From contig NZ_AP023361.1 of assembly GCF_014191545.1 (NCBI RefSeq), positions 310,001 through 374,000 of the forward strand: a stretch of 64,000 nucleotides of DNA, in the 5' to 3' direction. Source of the DNA: Terrihabitans soli (GTDB lineage: Bacteria; Pseudomonadota; Alphaproteobacteria; Rhizobiales; Methylopilaceae). Every line of letters starts with the position of its first letter. Position 1 is the first letter of the stretch. Positions 52,721-61,596 of the stretch are shown here, piece after piece. The translations under genes were made by a program, and so were the position numbers. The notes under the pieces are model-generated. The model saw nothing but the letters and a program-made list of their open reading frames with translations. It made no database searches and was not told the origin of the DNA.

Positions 52721-54097
52721 ATGTCGAGCGCTCAGGTAGTAGAGTATGGAGCGGCGCCGCTAAAGCTCGGCGTCAGCCGTGAATTCAGCGCATTCGCCGC
52801 CAATCTTCGCTTCGAGGATCTGCCGGACGCCGTCGTGCACGAAGCGCGGCGCGGCGTCATGGATTGGCTCGGCTGCGCGATTGCCGGCAGCCGTCATTCG
52901 ACGATCCGTCATCTTCTTGCCGGTGTCGGCGCGCTCGGCAGCTTGGAGCAGGTGCCTGTGATCGCGCAGGGCGGCAAAAAGCTCGGCATGCTGGAAGCCG
53001 CTCTCGTCAACGGCCAGATGGGCCATGTCCTCGATTTCGACGACACCCATATGGAAGGCGTCGTCCTGCACACGAGTTCGCCGGTTCTGGCGGCCTGCCT
53101 GTCGGCTGCGAGCTCGGGCACGTTTTCCGGCAAAGATTTGATCACCGCCTATGCGCTGGCGTTCGAAGCCGGTGTGCGTACCGGCAAAGCCGCGCCGACC
53201 CATCACGACGGCGGCTGGCATCTGACCGGCACCCTCGGCACGATCGCCGCCGGTGTCGCCGTGGCGCGCCTTCTCGGCCTTGATGAAAAGCAGATGACGC
53301 ATGCGCTCGGCGTTGCGACGACGCAGGCCGCCGGCATGCAGCAGAACCGCGGCACAATGTCGAAATCCTTCCACGCCGGCCGTGCTGCGATGAGTGCCGT
53401 GCTGGCCGCGTTCCTGGCGCGCGAAGGCTTCGACAGCTCGGACGAAATTCTCGAAGGCCGCCGCGGTTTCGTGCGCATTTTCAGCACGCGCTCCAATCCG
53501 GACGTCATTCTCGACAAACTCGGCAGCGATTGGCACATCGTCCGCAACGGTTATAAGCCCTATGCGTGCGGTATTGTTCTGCATCCGGCCATCGATGCGG
53601 TGATCGATCTGCGCAAGCACAACATCGCGCCGGAACAGGTCGCGGAGCTGAAAGTCATCGTCAATCCGGCGACCGTCCGCATCACCGGTGTCGAAGATCC
53701 GCAGACCGGGCTTCAGTCGAAGTTCAGCATCTATCATTCCGCCGCCGTCGCTTTCCTAGACGGCAATGCCGGCCTGCCGCAGTACAGCGATCAGCGCGCG
53801 ACCGCGCCGGAAGTCGTCGCCCTGCGCAAGAAAGTGCGCGTCGGGACCGATGACAGTTTCCGCCGCGACGAAGCGCATGCCGAGATCGTGTCGACCGACG
53901 GCCAGCGCTTCGAGGTTCATGTCGATCATGCGTCAGGTACGGCCGACAACCCGATGTCGGATGCAGCGATGGAGGCGAAATTCCGCCTCAATGCCGAACC
54001 TGTCGTCGGCAAGGACACGGCTGACAAACTGGTCCAGACCATCTGGACGCTCGACGCGCTGAAGGATGTCCGCGACATCCTCAAGCTCGCCTCCTGA
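52721..54097 (+). CDS. MmgE/PrpD family protein
   Basis: A 458-residue member of the 2-methylcitrate dehydratase/aconitate decarboxylase family. The N-terminal helical domain has QMGHVLDFDDTHMEGVVLHT near 100, with the complete HVLDFDDTH motif. NGYKPYACGIVLHPAIDAV near 276 and GTADNPMSDAAMEAKF near 405 are the usual C-terminal blocks. It may hydrate, dehydrate or isomerise the aconitate-like product of TcuA. It leads the operon with TctB, TctA and a receptor, with GGGAG ahead of the ATG. Two further paralogues follow at 59.5 and 61.6 kb. Confidence 0.92.
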   Translation: MSSAQVVEYGAAPLKLGVSREFSAFAANLRFEDLPDAVVHEARRGVMDWLGCAIAGSRHSTIRHLLAGVGALGSLEQVPVIAQGGKKLGMLEAALVNGQMGHVLDFDDTHMEGVVLHTSSPVLAACLSAASSGTFSGKDLITAYALAFEAGVRTGKAAPTHHDGGWHLTGTLGTIAAGVAVARLLGLDEKQMTHALGVATTQAAGMQQNRGTMSKSFHAGRAAMSAVLAAFLAREGFDSSDEILEGRRGFVRIFSTRSNPDVILDKLGSDWHIVRNGYKPYACGIVLHPAIDAVIDLRKHNIAPEQVAELKVIVNPATVRITGVEDPQTGLQSKFSIYHSAAVAFLDGNAGLPQYSDQRATAPEVVALRKKVRVGTDDSFRRDEAHAEIVSTDGQRFEVHVDHASGTADNPMSDAAMEAKFRLNAEPVVGKDTADKLVQTIWTLDALKDVRDILKLAS

Positions 54098-54113
54098 ATC
54101 CCGCGAGATTGAT

Positions 54114-54584
54114 ATGAAGCGCTCAAACCTATTCGGCGGTGATGTTATATCCGGCGCGCTGCTCGCAGCGCTCGGCGCCTATATTACGCTCGCCTCGGAC
54201 CAGTGGACGATCATGGCCCATGACGGGCCGGGGCCCGGCTTCTTCCCGCTCATCTATGGCGTCATTTTGCTCGTGGGTTCGCTGGCGCTTGTTCTGATGG
54301 GCCTGTTCAAAGGCCCCGCGCCGCGCGAGGAGCCGCTCGATTGGGCCGGCATCCGCAAGGCGCTCGGCATCTGGCTTGTGTTCGCGCTGATGATCCCGGT
54401 CATGAAGTATTTCGGCTTCCTGATTGCGCTCGCCATTCTGATCTTCTTCTTCCTGCGCGCGATCTATCCATGGCGCCTTGTGCCGTCGATCATCGCTTCT
54501 GTACTGACGCCGATCGGTTTCTTCATCATTTTCCCGACGCTGCTCCATGTCGAGCTTCCGGTCGGCGCCTGGACGGGCTTCTGA
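54114..54584 (+). CDS. TTT transporter small subunit, TctB family
   Basis: A 156-residue membrane protein with four helices (about 9-28, 41-62, 80-105, 112-150). The GPGFFPLIYGVILLVG block near 43 is the TctB signature. The loop KGPAPREEPLDW near 66 is polar. ATG 54114 follows the MmgE stop by 16 bases, with GCGAGA ahead. Its TGA is one base from the TctA start. It serves as the small subunit for the neighbouring permease. Confidence 0.92.
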   Translation: MKRSNLFGGDVISGALLAALGAYITLASDQWTIMAHDGPGPGFFPLIYGVILLVGSLALVLMGLFKGPAPREEPLDWAGIRKALGIWLVFALMIPVMKYFGFLIALAILIFFFLRAIYPWRLVPSIIASVLTPIGFFIIFPTLLHVELPVGAWTGF

Positions 54585-54585
54585 C

Positions 54586-56097
54586 ATGCTGGACGGAGTC
54601 TACGGCCTCATTCACGGATTCAGCGTCGCGCTGCAGCCTTCGGTGCTCTTGTGGTGCGTCGTCGGCTGCTTCCTCGGCACTATCATCGGCATCCTGCCGG
54701 GCCTTGGCCCGGCCGCGACGATCGCGATCCTTCTGCCGCTGACCTTCAACATGGATCCGACCGGCGGCATCATCATGCTGGCGGGCATCTATTACGGCGC
54801 GAAATACGGCGGCTCGACCACCTCGATCCTTTTGAACATGCCAGGCGAGGCGTCATCGGTCGCCTCGTGTATCGACGGCTATCAGATGGCCCGCAAAGGC
54901 CGCGCAGGTGCCGCACTCGGCATTGCCGCAATCGCCAGCTTCGTCGCGGGCACGTTCGGCATCGTCATCCTGACGCTCCTGGCGCCGCCGCTTGCGGAAT
55001 TTGCGCTGCGCTTCTCCTCGCCCGAATTCTTCGCACTCATGGTCGTCGGCCTGTCGCTGGTCGTCCTGCTCGCCGGCGATTCCAAGCTCAAATCGCTTCT
55101 GTCGCTGATCGTCGGCCTTTGGCTGACGAGCATCGGGACCGATCTATTCACCGGGCAGTCGCGCTTCACCTTCGGCTACTCCGAACTTGTCGGCGGCGTC
55201 GAGTTCATGGTGATCGCGGTCGGCGTCTACGCCATCGCCGAAGTGATGTCGTCGGTTGCGGCCGGCGAGAAGACCCAGCTTCTTCCGGTGCCGCGGGGCC
55301 TTCGCAACTATCTGCCGTCCAGGGAAGAGCTGAAGGCCTGCCGCTTTGCGTTCGTCAACGGCTCGATCGTCGGCTTCTTCATCGGCATGCTGCCGGGTGC
55401 GGCGTCCTCGGTTTCGTCCTTTGTCGCTTACGGCATCGAAAAGGCCGTCTCCAAGCGCAAGGAATTGTTCGGCAAGGGCGCGCCGGAAGGTCTCGCCGCA
55501 CCGGAAGGCGCCAACAATGCGGACTCGAGCGGCGCCATGCTGCCGCTTCTGACCTTCGGTATTCCCGCTGGCGGCTCCACGGCGATCATGCTTTCGGCGC
55601 TGATTCTGTGGGGCTTCCGCCCTGGTCCGCTGCTCATCGTCGAGTCGCCCGATCTCTTCTGGGGTCTTGTCGCCAGTATGTATATCGGCAACGTCGTTCT
55701 GCTCATCATGAACCTGCCGCTCGTGCCGCTGTTTGCGCAGATTCTGCGCATTCCACTCGGGCTTCTGTTCCCGATGATCCTCGGCGTGTCGATCGTCGGC
55801 GCCTATGCCGTCTCCGGCAATCTGTTCGACGTCACCTCGCTCGCCTTCTTCGGCGTGCTCGGTTACGTCATGGTGCTGCTGGGCTTCCCGACGGCGCCGC
55901 TCATTCTCGGTTTCGTTCTCGGCGACAGCATGGAGCGCGCGCTCCGGCAGTCGCTCTCGATGTCCGGCGGCGATCCGATGATCCTCATCGATCGTCCGAT
56001 CGCTGCGACATTCCTGGTTATCGCACTTTTGATTCTTCTTTCACCGCTCGTCGGCCGGTTGCGGCGGGCACGGAGTGACGTGGTCACTGCGCCATAG
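54586..56097 (+). CDS. TTT transporter permease, TctA family
   Basis: A 503-residue permease. ILPGLGPAATIAILLPLTFN near 36, YYGAKYGGSTTSILLNMPGE near 67, MLPGAASSVSSFVAYGIEK near 266, GLAAPEGANNADSSG near 303 and FGIPAGGSTAIMLSAL near 324 mark the family. It clearly resembles the partial permease at the start of the window (both have NMPGE and GxAAPE). It is probably the import route for the tricarboxylate oxidised by TcuAB. Confidence 0.95.
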   Translation: MLDGVYGLIHGFSVALQPSVLLWCVVGCFLGTIIGILPGLGPAATIAILLPLTFNMDPTGGIIMLAGIYYGAKYGGSTTSILLNMPGEASSVASCIDGYQMARKGRAGAALGIAAIASFVAGTFGIVILTLLAPPLAEFALRFSSPEFFALMVVGLSLVVLLAGDSKLKSLLSLIVGLWLTSIGTDLFTGQSRFTFGYSELVGGVEFMVIAVGVYAIAEVMSSVAAGEKTQLLPVPRGLRNYLPSREELKACRFAFVNGSIVGFFIGMLPGAASSVSSFVAYGIEKAVSKRKELFGKGAPEGLAAPEGANNADSSGAMLPLLTFGIPAGGSTAIMLSALILWGFRPGPLLIVESPDLFWGLVASMYIGNVVLLIMNLPLVPLFAQILRIPLGLLFPMILGVSIVGAYAVSGNLFDVTSLAFFGVLGYVMVLLGFPTAPLILGFVLGDSMERALRQSLSMSGGDPMILIDRPIAATFLVIALLILLSPLVGRLRRARSDVVTAP

Positions 56098-56130
56098 CAC
56101 CAAAACACCCGGAAATATTGGGAGGATAGT

Positions 56131-57108
56131 ATGAAACTCAAACATGTGGTTGCTCTGACGAGCATTGCTTTGGCGGGCACGTTCGCCGTCTCCGCCCAGG
56201 CCGAATGGAAACCGTCCGGTCAGGTCAACGTCGTTGTCCATACCGGCCCCGGCGGCGGCACCGACGCGTTCGGCCGCGCCATTCTCACGGCTCTCGAGAA
56301 GGACAAGGTCCTCGAGAACACCTACATCGTCCAGAACAAGACGGGCGGCGGCTCCACGGCTGCGGTCAACTATCTCGGCGAGAAGGCCGGCGATACGAAC
56401 ACGATCGCGATCTATTCGAGCGTGTGGGTCACGGACAGCCTCGTGCAGGCCGAAGCCAAGTCGACGATCCTGGACCTGACGCCGATCGCCAACCTCGTGC
56501 TCGAGCCGGCGCTCTTCGCGGTCAAGGCGGATTCGCCGTACAAGACGCTGAAGGACTTCACGGATGCGGCCAAGGCCAATCCGGGCAAGCTGAAGCAGTC
56601 GGGCGGTTCGGTCACGGCGCGCGACGCCGTTGTGCGCAACGTTCTGATGAAGAACACCGGCGCCGACTGGGCGTTCGTGTCCTTCCCCTCGGGCGGCGAG
56701 CGCGTTTCGGCGCTTCTCGGCGGCCATGTCGACATCATGATGATCGAGCCGTCGGAAGCCGGCGAGCTCATCCGTGCCGGCCGTCTGCGTGCGCTGGCTC
56801 AGGTTGCCGATGCGCGCATCCCGGGTTTCCCGGACGTCCCGACGCTGAAGGAAGCGGGCTTCGACGTTCCGAACGTCCCGCAGGCGCGTGGCATTGTCGG
56901 ACCGCCGAACATGCCCGCGGATGCGGTCAAGTACTATGAAGCGCTGTTCGCCAAGGCGGCGAAGTCGGAGGGTTACACCAAGTACCTCGCCGATACGCAG
57001 CTCGACAATAAGTACATGGATTCGAAGACGCTCGGTGCCTTCATCAAGGAGTACCAGGGTAATCTTCGCACGATCCTGACGGGCGCCGGCGTCAAGGTCG
57101 TCCGCTAA
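56131..57108 (+). CDS. TTT receptor, TctC/Bug-type solute-binding protein
   Basis: A 325-residue periplasmic receptor with a signal peptide of about 24 residues (cleavage after AQA). The mature opening is VNVVVHTGPGGGTDAFGRA, with a Gly-rich carboxylate loop. NKTGGGSTAAVNYLG near 70 is the second Bug loop. GGGAGG precedes the ATG. It is followed by a strong terminator, so the operon MmgE/PrpD-TctB-TctA-receptor ends here. It probably binds the tricarboxylate substrate of the island. Confidence 0.94.
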   Translation: MKLKHVVALTSIALAGTFAVSAQAEWKPSGQVNVVVHTGPGGGTDAFGRAILTALEKDKVLENTYIVQNKTGGGSTAAVNYLGEKAGDTNTIAIYSSVWVTDSLVQAEAKSTILDLTPIANLVLEPALFAVKADSPYKTLKDFTDAAKANPGKLKQSGGSVTARDAVVRNVLMKNTGADWAFVSFPSGGERVSALLGGHVDIMMIEPSEAGELIRAGRLRALAQVADARIPGFPDVPTLKEAGFDVPNVPQARGIVGPPNMPADAVKYYEALFAKAAKSEGYTKYLADTQLDNKYMDSKTLGAFIKEYQGNLRTILTGAGVKVVR

Positions 57109-57115
57109 AAACCAG

Positions 57116-57152
57116 ATGGCCCGCTCTCCAACAGGAGCGGGCCATTTTCTTT
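57116..57152 (+). terminator. rho-independent terminator
   Basis: An 11-bp perfect stem, ATGGCCCGCTC with GAGCGGGCCAT, encloses an eight-base loop and is followed by TTTTCTTTTG. It lies eight bases after the receptor stop and ends the transporter operon. Confidence 0.9.
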
Positions 57153-57189
57153 TGTGCAGGTCTTTTTTGAATTGGGTTTTTGAACAGCG

Positions 57190-58263
57190 ATGAGCGAGCA
57201 GCGTCAGGCCTATTCCGTTTCCGATCTCAGGACCGTGACGGAAAAGATCTTCCAGCACTGGAACGTGCCGGTCGAACATTCGATCACCATCGCCGACACT
57301 CTCATCTCGTCCAATCTGCGCGGCGTCGACACGCACGGTGTTGCGCGCATTCCCGGTTATATCGAGCGCTTTCGCACCAAGCTTGTGGAGCCGGTTCCGG
57401 AGATCAAGATCACATCGCGCATGCCCTTTGCGGCATCTGTTGACGGCGGCAACGGCATGGGTCCTGTCGTCGCGCAGGCCGCGATGCATGAAGTTCTGAA
57501 GCGCGCCGAGAGTTTCGGCATCGGCGTGGCCACCGCAAAGCACAGCAATCATTTCGGCACAGCCGCCTATTACGCCCTGCAGGCAGCGGAGAACGGCTGC
57601 ATCGGCATCTGCCTGTCGCCGGCCTCCAAATCGCTGGCGCCGTTCGGCAGCATGGAGCCGCTCTTCGGCACGAACCCGATCGCCGCGGCAGCGCCCGCCG
57701 GCAAGCATTCGCCCTGGGTTATGGACATGGCGACGAGCATCGCCGCGCGCGGACATATCCGTCTCGCCGCGCGTCACGGCCAGGCCATTCCCGAAGGCTG
57801 GGCGCTCGACAAGGAAGGCCGTCCGACGACGGATGCGGAAGCTGCGCTGAAAGGCGTGATGCTGCCCTTCTCCGGCGTGAAGGGCTCGGCCATCGCCATG
57901 CTGATCGATATTCTCGGCGGCGTTCTGTCGGGCTCGGCCTTTGGCGGCGCGATCCGCGATATGACGCAGGATTTCACGGCGCCGCAGGATGTCGGCCATT
58001 TCTTCCTCGCGTTCCAGATCGAAGCGCTGATGCCGCTCGAGGAATTCAACGCGCGGATGGAAGAAGAAATTGCGCGCCTGAAAGCGCTGAAGCCGGCGGA
58101 CGGCTTCAAAGAAGTGCTTTATCCGGGCGAGCCCGAGGCGCGGAAGGAAAAGCAGCGCTCGCGCGATGGCATTCCGCTCACGGTGCAGGTTGCGGACGCG
58201 ATCCGCAAAGAGGCCGAAGAGGCCGGGCTCGGTTTCCCGAGCCCGGTGCTTGCTTCGGCGTAA
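57190..58263 (+). CDS. malate/L-lactate dehydrogenase family (LDH2) oxidoreductase
   Basis: A 357-residue NAD(P)-dependent dehydrogenase of the LDH2/MDH2 family. LRGVDTHGVARIPGYIER near 50 holds a conserved His. TAKHSNHFGTAAYYALQ near 116 holds the catalytic His. LFGTNPIAAAAPAG near 158 and the lid PFSGVKGSAIAMLIDILGG near 225 are family blocks. It oxidises a 2-hydroxy acid such as malate, sulfolactate or ureidoglycolate. In this island a hydroxytricarboxylate is a fair guess. It starts 38 bases after the terminator and converges with the enolase-superfamily gene nine bases downstream. Confidence 0.92.
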   Translation: MSEQRQAYSVSDLRTVTEKIFQHWNVPVEHSITIADTLISSNLRGVDTHGVARIPGYIERFRTKLVEPVPEIKITSRMPFAASVDGGNGMGPVVAQAAMHEVLKRAESFGIGVATAKHSNHFGTAAYYALQAAENGCIGICLSPASKSLAPFGSMEPLFGTNPIAAAAPAGKHSPWVMDMATSIAARGHIRLAARHGQAIPEGWALDKEGRPTTDAEAALKGVMLPFSGVKGSAIAMLIDILGGVLSGSAFGGAIRDMTQDFTAPQDVGHFFLAFQIEALMPLEEFNARMEEEIARLKALKPADGFKEVLYPGEPEARKEKQRSRDGIPLTVQVADAIRKEAEEAGLGFPSPVLASA

Positions 58264-58271
58264 GGACGCGC

Positions 58272-59366
58272 TTAGCGCATCCGCGTCGCTTCGAGCGTCT
58301 CGTAATTGGGTTCGAGGCCGACACCCGGCTTCGAGCCGACGCGCACGATGTTTCCTTCCGGCTTCGGAGGGTCGATGAACAGACGCTCGCCGACCTGCTG
58401 CATGCCGAGATGGAATTCGACGCGCCAGCCGTTCATGAGGCCCGCCATCGTATGCAGATTGAACAGAGGCCAGCCGCCGCCGTTTGCGATCTGAATGTTG
58501 AAGGCCTGCGCCATGTGGGCGATCTTCTGCGTCTCGGTGTAACCGCCATTGTAGCAGACGTTGGGCTGAATGATGTCGACGGCCTGGGCGTCGATCAGAT
58601 CGCGCACACGCCAGCGATGGCCTTCCATCTGACCGGCCGAGATCGGGATATTGGTCGAACGGCGCAGATCGGCCATGGCGCGAAGGTCGTTCGCGTAGCA
58701 GGGCTCTTCGAACCACACGATCCCGAGATCCTCGACGGCGCGGCACAGAAGCTTTGCGTCGACCGGCGAGAATTTGTAATTGGCGTCGAGCATCAGCTCG
58801 ATGTCGGGACCGATCGCCTCGCGCACCGCGCGGATGCGGCGTGCGTCCTCGGCCCAGCCGCCTTCATTGACGCCGACCACCATTTTCAGGCGCTCGATGC
58901 CCTTGTCGACCTGGATCTTGGCCGCTTCGGCGATCTGCTCGCGGTCATAGACCGGGAAGCCGAAGGTCACATAGATCGGCGCCCAATCGCGGTAGCCGCC
59001 GAGCAGCTGCGCGACCGTGCGGCCGGTCGATTTGCCCTTGATGTCCCAGCAGGCGATGTCGATGGCCGACAGGGCGAAGGACACGACGCCGGTGAAGCTG
59101 CGCATGTTCAGCGCCCACCACACCTTCTCATGAATGGCTTCGGTGTCGCGCGGGTCCATGCCGACGAGAAGCTCCTTGAAGTCCTTCTCGATGGCGGCGA
59201 CGACCGACCAGGGCAGGAACTGGCCGCCGGTCAGGCCGATGCCGGTAATGCCCTCATCGGTGTGGACTTCAACGAACACGATCCGGCGGGTGACCACGTT
59301 CACCTTGAACAGCGGCAGCGGCACTTCGATGTGGTGCGGCGTTGCCTTGATATCCGTGATTTTCAC
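58272..59366 (-). CDS. mandelate racemase/muconate lactonizing family enzyme
   Basis: A 364-residue enolase-superfamily enzyme and close paralogue of the 4.1-5.2 kb gene. Lys in RLKMVVGVNEGGW near 166, metal ligands MLDANY and FEEP, and NLHTMAGLMNG near the end are aligned in both. The third-ligand block again reads AGQMEGHRW, without the usual AGE. GTG 59366 is the start because GGAGG lies six bases upstream and homology begins at KITDIKATPHHIEVP. It probably dehydrates or isomerises a hydroxy-acid intermediate. It diverges from an MmgE/PrpD gene across an operator-like site. Confidence 0.9.
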   Translation of the reverse strand: MKITDIKATPHHIEVPLPLFKVNVVTRRIVFVEVHTDEGITGIGLTGGQFLPWSVVAAIEKDFKELLVGMDPRDTEAIHEKVWWALNMRSFTGVVSFALSAIDIACWDIKGKSTGRTVAQLLGGYRDWAPIYVTFGFPVYDREQIAEAAKIQVDKGIERLKMVVGVNEGGWAEDARRIRAVREAIGPDIELMLDANYKFSPVDAKLLCRAVEDLGIVWFEEPCYANDLRAMADLRRSTNIPISAGQMEGHRWRVRDLIDAQAVDIIQPNVCYNGGYTETQKIAHMAQAFNIQIANGGGWPLFNLHTMAGLMNGWRVEFHLGMQQVGERLFIDPPKPEGNIVRVGSKPGVGLEPNYETLEATRMR

Positions 59367-59435
59367 TTCATTCCTCCACTTGGGACCCCCCAAGGGAGCC
59401 CCCTTAAAAACCCTCGTGACTTTCTGCACGCAATT

Positions 59436-59451
59436 GCATACCAATGAATAC
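59436..59451 (+). promoter_or_regulatory. operator-like GCATAC-N4-GAATAC, copy 3
   Basis: GCATAC, CAAT, GAATAC lies in the 128-base gap between the divergent enolase-superfamily gene (starts 59366) and an MmgE/PrpD gene (starts 59495). Core ATACCAATG is identical to copy 2. The regulator gene for it may be the GntR/FCD gene in the operon it precedes, which would make the control autoregulatory. Confidence 0.65.
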
Positions 59452-59494
59452 AGGAAACGTGAGGGCGGGCCAACCGCTAAAAAAGGAGCAGTAA

Positions 59495-60868
59495 ATGGGT
59501 GTGGTCGATACGGCAGTCTCCGAAGGAACAGAGGCTCTCGCCACCTATATCAGCGGTGCTGCCAAGGCTTCCGTTCCTGACGATGTGATCGAAAAAGCCA
59601 AGCATCACACGCTGGATACGCTGGCGGCGGCCATTTCCGGCTCGCATCTGCGCCCGGGCAAGCTGGCCACCGGCTATGTCAAAGCCATGGGCGGCACGCC
59701 CGAATGCACCGTGATCGGCTCGACCTTCCTGACCAATGCCGTCAACGCTTCGCTCGCCAACGGCATCATGGCCCATGCCGACGAGACCGATGATAGCCAT
59801 CTCGTCGGACGCTTCCACCCCGGCTGCGGCATCGTTCCGGCGGCTTTGGCCGCCGCCGAAATCTCTGGCTCGAACGGGCTTCAGCTGCTCAAGGCTGTCG
59901 CGCTCGGCTACGATATCGGCACACGCTTCAATGTCTCGCTCGGCCCGCGCAAGCTTTACGCCGGCGGCCACTCGACCCATTCCATCGGCCCGCTTTTCGG
60001 CGGGACGGCCGCATCCGCGACTCTGATGGGTTTCACGCCCGAGCAAGTGCGTTTTCATCTGTCCTATTCGGTGCAGCAGGCATCCGGCGCCCAGTGCTGG
60101 GCGCGTGACGATCAGCACACCGAAAAGGCGTTCGATTTCGGTGGCATGACGGCGCGCAACGCTCTGACCGGCGCGACCATGGTGGCCGCCGGTTTTACGG
60201 CCGTGGCCGACTCCCTGTCGGGCGACAACAACTTCTTTACGGCGGTGTCCAACGATCCGCGCCCCGAAGAGCTCTGGAAGGAGCTCGGCACGCGCTATGA
60301 GATCCGCGAAGCGACCATCAAGAAATGGTGCGTCGGTTCGCCCATTCAGGGCGCGATCGATGCGATCACGCTGTTGATGAGCCAGGGCCTGACCGCCGAC
60401 AAGGTCGAGAAGCTCATCCTCGAACTGCCGGACGACCGCGCCAATCTCGTCGATGACCGCTCGATGCCGAACATCAATGTTCAGCATCTCGTGGCCCTCA
60501 CGCTGGTCGATGGCGGCATGAACTTCGAAAGCTCGCACGATCATGCGCGCATGGAAGACCCCAAGGTCAAAGCCATCCGCCAGAAGACGACTCTGATCGC
60601 AAATCCCGAACTGACGACGGCCCTGCCGCCGCGCCAGGTCATCCTCCGCGTCGAGACGAAATCGGGCGAAAAGCTCGAACACCGGACCCATGCGGTAAAG
60701 GGCACGCCCGCCAATCCGATGACGCGGCAGGAAGTCGTCGAGAAGGCCATCGACCTCGTTGAGCCGACGCTCGGCCGGGTGCGCAGCCGCCAGCTCGCCG
60801 ATCTCGTAATGGGTATGGAAAAGGTGGATCGCGCCGGCCTTGCTCTGAGACCGCTGCTCCAGCCATAA
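59495..60868 (+). CDS. MmgE/PrpD family protein
   Basis: A 457-residue family member that diverges from the paralogue at 52.7 kb. Where that has HVLDFDDTH this reads AHADETDDSHLVGRFHPG near 90. KKWCVGSPIQGAIDAITLL near 273 replaces the KPYPC-type block, and ANPMTRQEVVEKAIDL lies near 412. The altered active-site motif suggests a different substrate or reaction. AAGGAG precedes ATG 59495. It leads the operon MmgE/PrpD, GntR, MmgE/PrpD. Confidence 0.9.
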   Translation: MGVVDTAVSEGTEALATYISGAAKASVPDDVIEKAKHHTLDTLAAAISGSHLRPGKLATGYVKAMGGTPECTVIGSTFLTNAVNASLANGIMAHADETDDSHLVGRFHPGCGIVPAALAAAEISGSNGLQLLKAVALGYDIGTRFNVSLGPRKLYAGGHSTHSIGPLFGGTAASATLMGFTPEQVRFHLSYSVQQASGAQCWARDDQHTEKAFDFGGMTARNALTGATMVAAGFTAVADSLSGDNNFFTAVSNDPRPEELWKELGTRYEIREATIKKWCVGSPIQGAIDAITLLMSQGLTADKVEKLILELPDDRANLVDDRSMPNINVQHLVALTLVDGGMNFESSHDHARMEDPKVKAIRQKTTLIANPELTTALPPRQVILRVETKSGEKLEHRTHAVKGTPANPMTRQEVVEKAIDLVEPTLGRVRSRQLADLVMGMEKVDRAGLALRPLLQP

Positions 60869-60921
60869 GGAAGCATCGAATCCACCGGTATACCGCCGGG
60901 GACCGATCTTCAGGGTGTTTC

Positions 60922-61572
60922 ATGGAAGACAGGGACCTCCCGCGCGCTCAACTGGTCTACGCGACCCTCAAGGACATGATCCGCGACGGGGCGGTGCGTC
61001 CGGGCCAGCGCATGCGCGAAATCGAGATTGCCGAAGCTCAGGGCGTCAGCCGCACGCCGGTGCGCGAGGCGATGCACAGGCTCGTCTCCGAAGGACTGCT
61101 CGAGGCGAGTGCGGCGCGCGGCATCGCCGTCACCGAACTTTCCAAACAGCAGGTGCTGGAGCTTTACGCGCTGCGCGAATTCCTCGAGGGCGCCTCGGCG
61201 CGCTTTGCGGCGCAGCATGCCTCGCTTCCCGAGATGCGCGCGCTGCATGAGCTCATCGACTACATCAACACGATCCCGGAAGAAGATCACACCCAGCACG
61301 CCCAGCTGAACAAGCGCTTCCACGCCCAGATCGCTGAAGCGGCTCACAACACCTATCTCAGCCGCGCCCTCTCGCAGCTGTCGGATTCCCTGATGCTCGT
61401 GCCCGGCACGACCTTCCAGGCGAAAGGCCGCGTCGGCGATGTGCGCCGCGAACATCTTGCGATCCTTGCCGCCATCGACGCCCGCGATGCGGAAGGCGCC
61501 GAGACCGCGGCGCGCGATCACATCCGAAAAGCCGGCGAAGTGCGCCTGCAGATGCTGTTCGGACAGCGCTGA
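60922..61572 (+). CDS. GntR-family regulator, FCD subfamily
   Basis: A 216-residue regulator. The winged helix occupies about 5-70 (GAVRPGQRMREIEIAEAQGV, SRTPVREAMHRLVSEGLLE), followed by an all-helical FCD domain (75-210). FHAQIAEAAHN near 133 and HLAILAAIDARDAEGAE near 176 supply His ligands of the metal site; the usual Asp before the first His is Asn here. FCD regulators sense organic acids. It sits between two MmgE/PrpD genes and is the natural candidate to bind the three GNATAC-N4-GNATAC sites at 50.0, 52.6 and 59.4 kb. Confidence 0.93.
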   Translation: MEDRDLPRAQLVYATLKDMIRDGAVRPGQRMREIEIAEAQGVSRTPVREAMHRLVSEGLLEASAARGIAVTELSKQQVLELYALREFLEGASARFAAQHASLPEMRALHELIDYINTIPEEDHTQHAQLNKRFHAQIAEAAHNTYLSRALSQLSDSLMLVPGTTFQAKGRVGDVRREHLAILAAIDARDAEGAETAARDHIRKAGEVRLQMLFGQR

Positions 61573-61596
61573 TCAATTTCATCTAGCGGAGTAAGT

